Assembly (NCBI GenBank): GCA_039881045.1
Contig: JAYWVB010000017.1
Coordinates: 124,001 to 188,000 of the forward strand
DNA: 64,000 bases
Direction of reading: 5' to 3'
DNA from: Chaetomium olivaceum
Taxonomy: Eukaryota > Ascomycota > Sordariomycetes > Sordariales > Chaetomiaceae
Shown: piece after piece, positions 63,601-64,000 of the stretch
Numbering within the stretch: position 1 is the stretch's first letter
Layout of the letters: the number at the start of each line of letters is the position of its first letter
The notes under the pieces: model-generated
The model's input: the letters and a program-made list of their open reading frames with translations, nothing else
Told to the model about the DNA's origin: nothing
Databases searched by the model: none
Made by a program: the position numbers and the translations under genes

Positions 63601-64000
63601 TTAAAAGTGCAAGGCTGGCCAGAGCATCGAGTAGTCCTCCGTCACACCCCTGATCTCTGACTCGACAGTTTCTGGCCGCTTCGACTCCGCCTCCTCCTCG
63701 ATGGTCTCCGCGAAGTCGCCCGCTACCCTCTTAGCAGGCACCGAGCCACCCGTGTCCTCGATGCCATGCTTATCCTTTTTATGCTTTTTCAGGTTGTCCA
63801 GCCGACTAAACGTCTTGACGCAACCCGGTACGTCACACGCAAGCCGCACGCCCCTATGTGTGTTTTTGTGTTTGCGGAGGTACCCTTTGAGGTTTTCCCT
63901 GACACCTCTGGGCTTCCACTGGCACTCGTCGCAGACAAGGTCTTCGACGGATGACTCTGGGCCTGTTTTGCCTTGAGCACCGGCCGAGTGTTGGCCGTGC
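63601..64000 (-). CDS. C2H2 zinc-finger protein, N-terminus off the window
   Basis: The frame read from the right edge is open: a short Gln/Ser-rich start, then VCDECQWKPRGVRENLKGYL with RKHKNTH (finger 1, C-x2-C...H-x3-H). CDVPGCVKTFSRLDNLKKHK with KDKH (finger 2, C-x4-C-x12-H-x4-H) follows. The acidic C-terminal tail (ETIEEEAESKRPETVE) ends at TAA 63601. The ATG usually proposed at 63849 would cut off finger 1; the longer frame is better. Likely a nuclear DNA-binding protein, with additional fingers possibly beyond the edge. Binding site unknown. Confidence 0.78.
   Translation of the reverse strand, partial: HGQHSAGAQGKTGPESSVEDLVCDECQWKPRGVRENLKGYLRKHKNTHRGVRLACDVPGCVKTFSRLDNLKKHKKDKHGIEDTGGSVPAKRVAGDFAETIEEEAESKRPETVESEIRGVTEDYSMLWPALHF

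Overview
The window is nuclear DNA of a filamentous ascomycete (Pezizomycotina, most likely Sordariomycetes and perhaps Sordariales; this placement is inference). Supporting signs are short GT-AG introns (about 50-95 nt) with CTAAC/CTGAC-type branch points, a Zn(II)2Cys6 regulator, WSC-domain and GPI-type wall proteins, a NACHT-WD40 NLR of the Podospora HET-E/HET-D architecture, Tad-like LINE remnants, pogo/Fot-like elements, and C-to-T nonsense changes of the kind RIP leaves. There are no operons. Genes lie on both strands, separated by roughly 0.3-2.5 kb.

Layout. 1-9 kb: an edge-truncated unknown gene (-), a caspase-like/von Willebrand A protein (+), an RBR-type ubiquitin ligase (-), a tRNA-derived SINE candidate, a PMP24-type peroxisomal membrane protein (-) and an AIG2/GGCT-like protein (+). 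9.4-23.3 kb: a transposon-rich island. It holds an internally deleted LINE and two inverted arms (11.3-12.2 kb and 19.3-23.2 kb) made of LINE and mariner sequence. The arms enclose a Tc1/mariner transposase, a 469-aa unknown protein and a 1332-aa NLR with twelve almost identical WD40 units. The right arm carries a complete pogo-like element inserted in the RNase H part of a LINE. 23.3-41 kb: a multi-pass membrane protein, an F-box protein, a Zn(II)2Cys6 factor divergent from a FAD monooxygenase, a Q-rich small protein, a myristoylatable RING-IBR protein, an N2227-type methyltransferase, a small secreted Cys-rich protein and a GPI-type protein with ten CEPHGDHWHCP-type repeats. 41.5-53.5 kb: an RCC1/Pim1 pseudogene, an F-box/LRR-like protein, a PD-(D/E)XK nuclease-fold protein, a second pogo-like element, a kinase-like protein and an unknown conserved protein. 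54-64 kb: a mitochondrial-type FAD oxidoreductase, a secreted four-WSC protein, a LINE remnant, a damaged Dabb gene, a decayed coiled-coil gene, 2.5 kb of noncoding DNA and an edge-truncated C2H2 zinc-finger gene.

Three themes stand out. (1) The two pogo-like elements have almost the same transposase body, but both the duplicated 17-bp motif in their inverted repeats and the N-terminal helix-turn-helix have changed together. This looks like a switch of DNA-binding specificity and is the best candidate for an undescribed system. (2) NLR-type immunity and ubiquitin or proteolysis genes are frequent: a WD40 NLR, a caspase-like-vWA protein, two RBR-related proteins and two F-box proteins. (3) Many otherwise good genes need a one-base correction, usually in a G/C homopolymer. 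This fits assembly error better than biology and should be settled before any of them is called a pseudogene.
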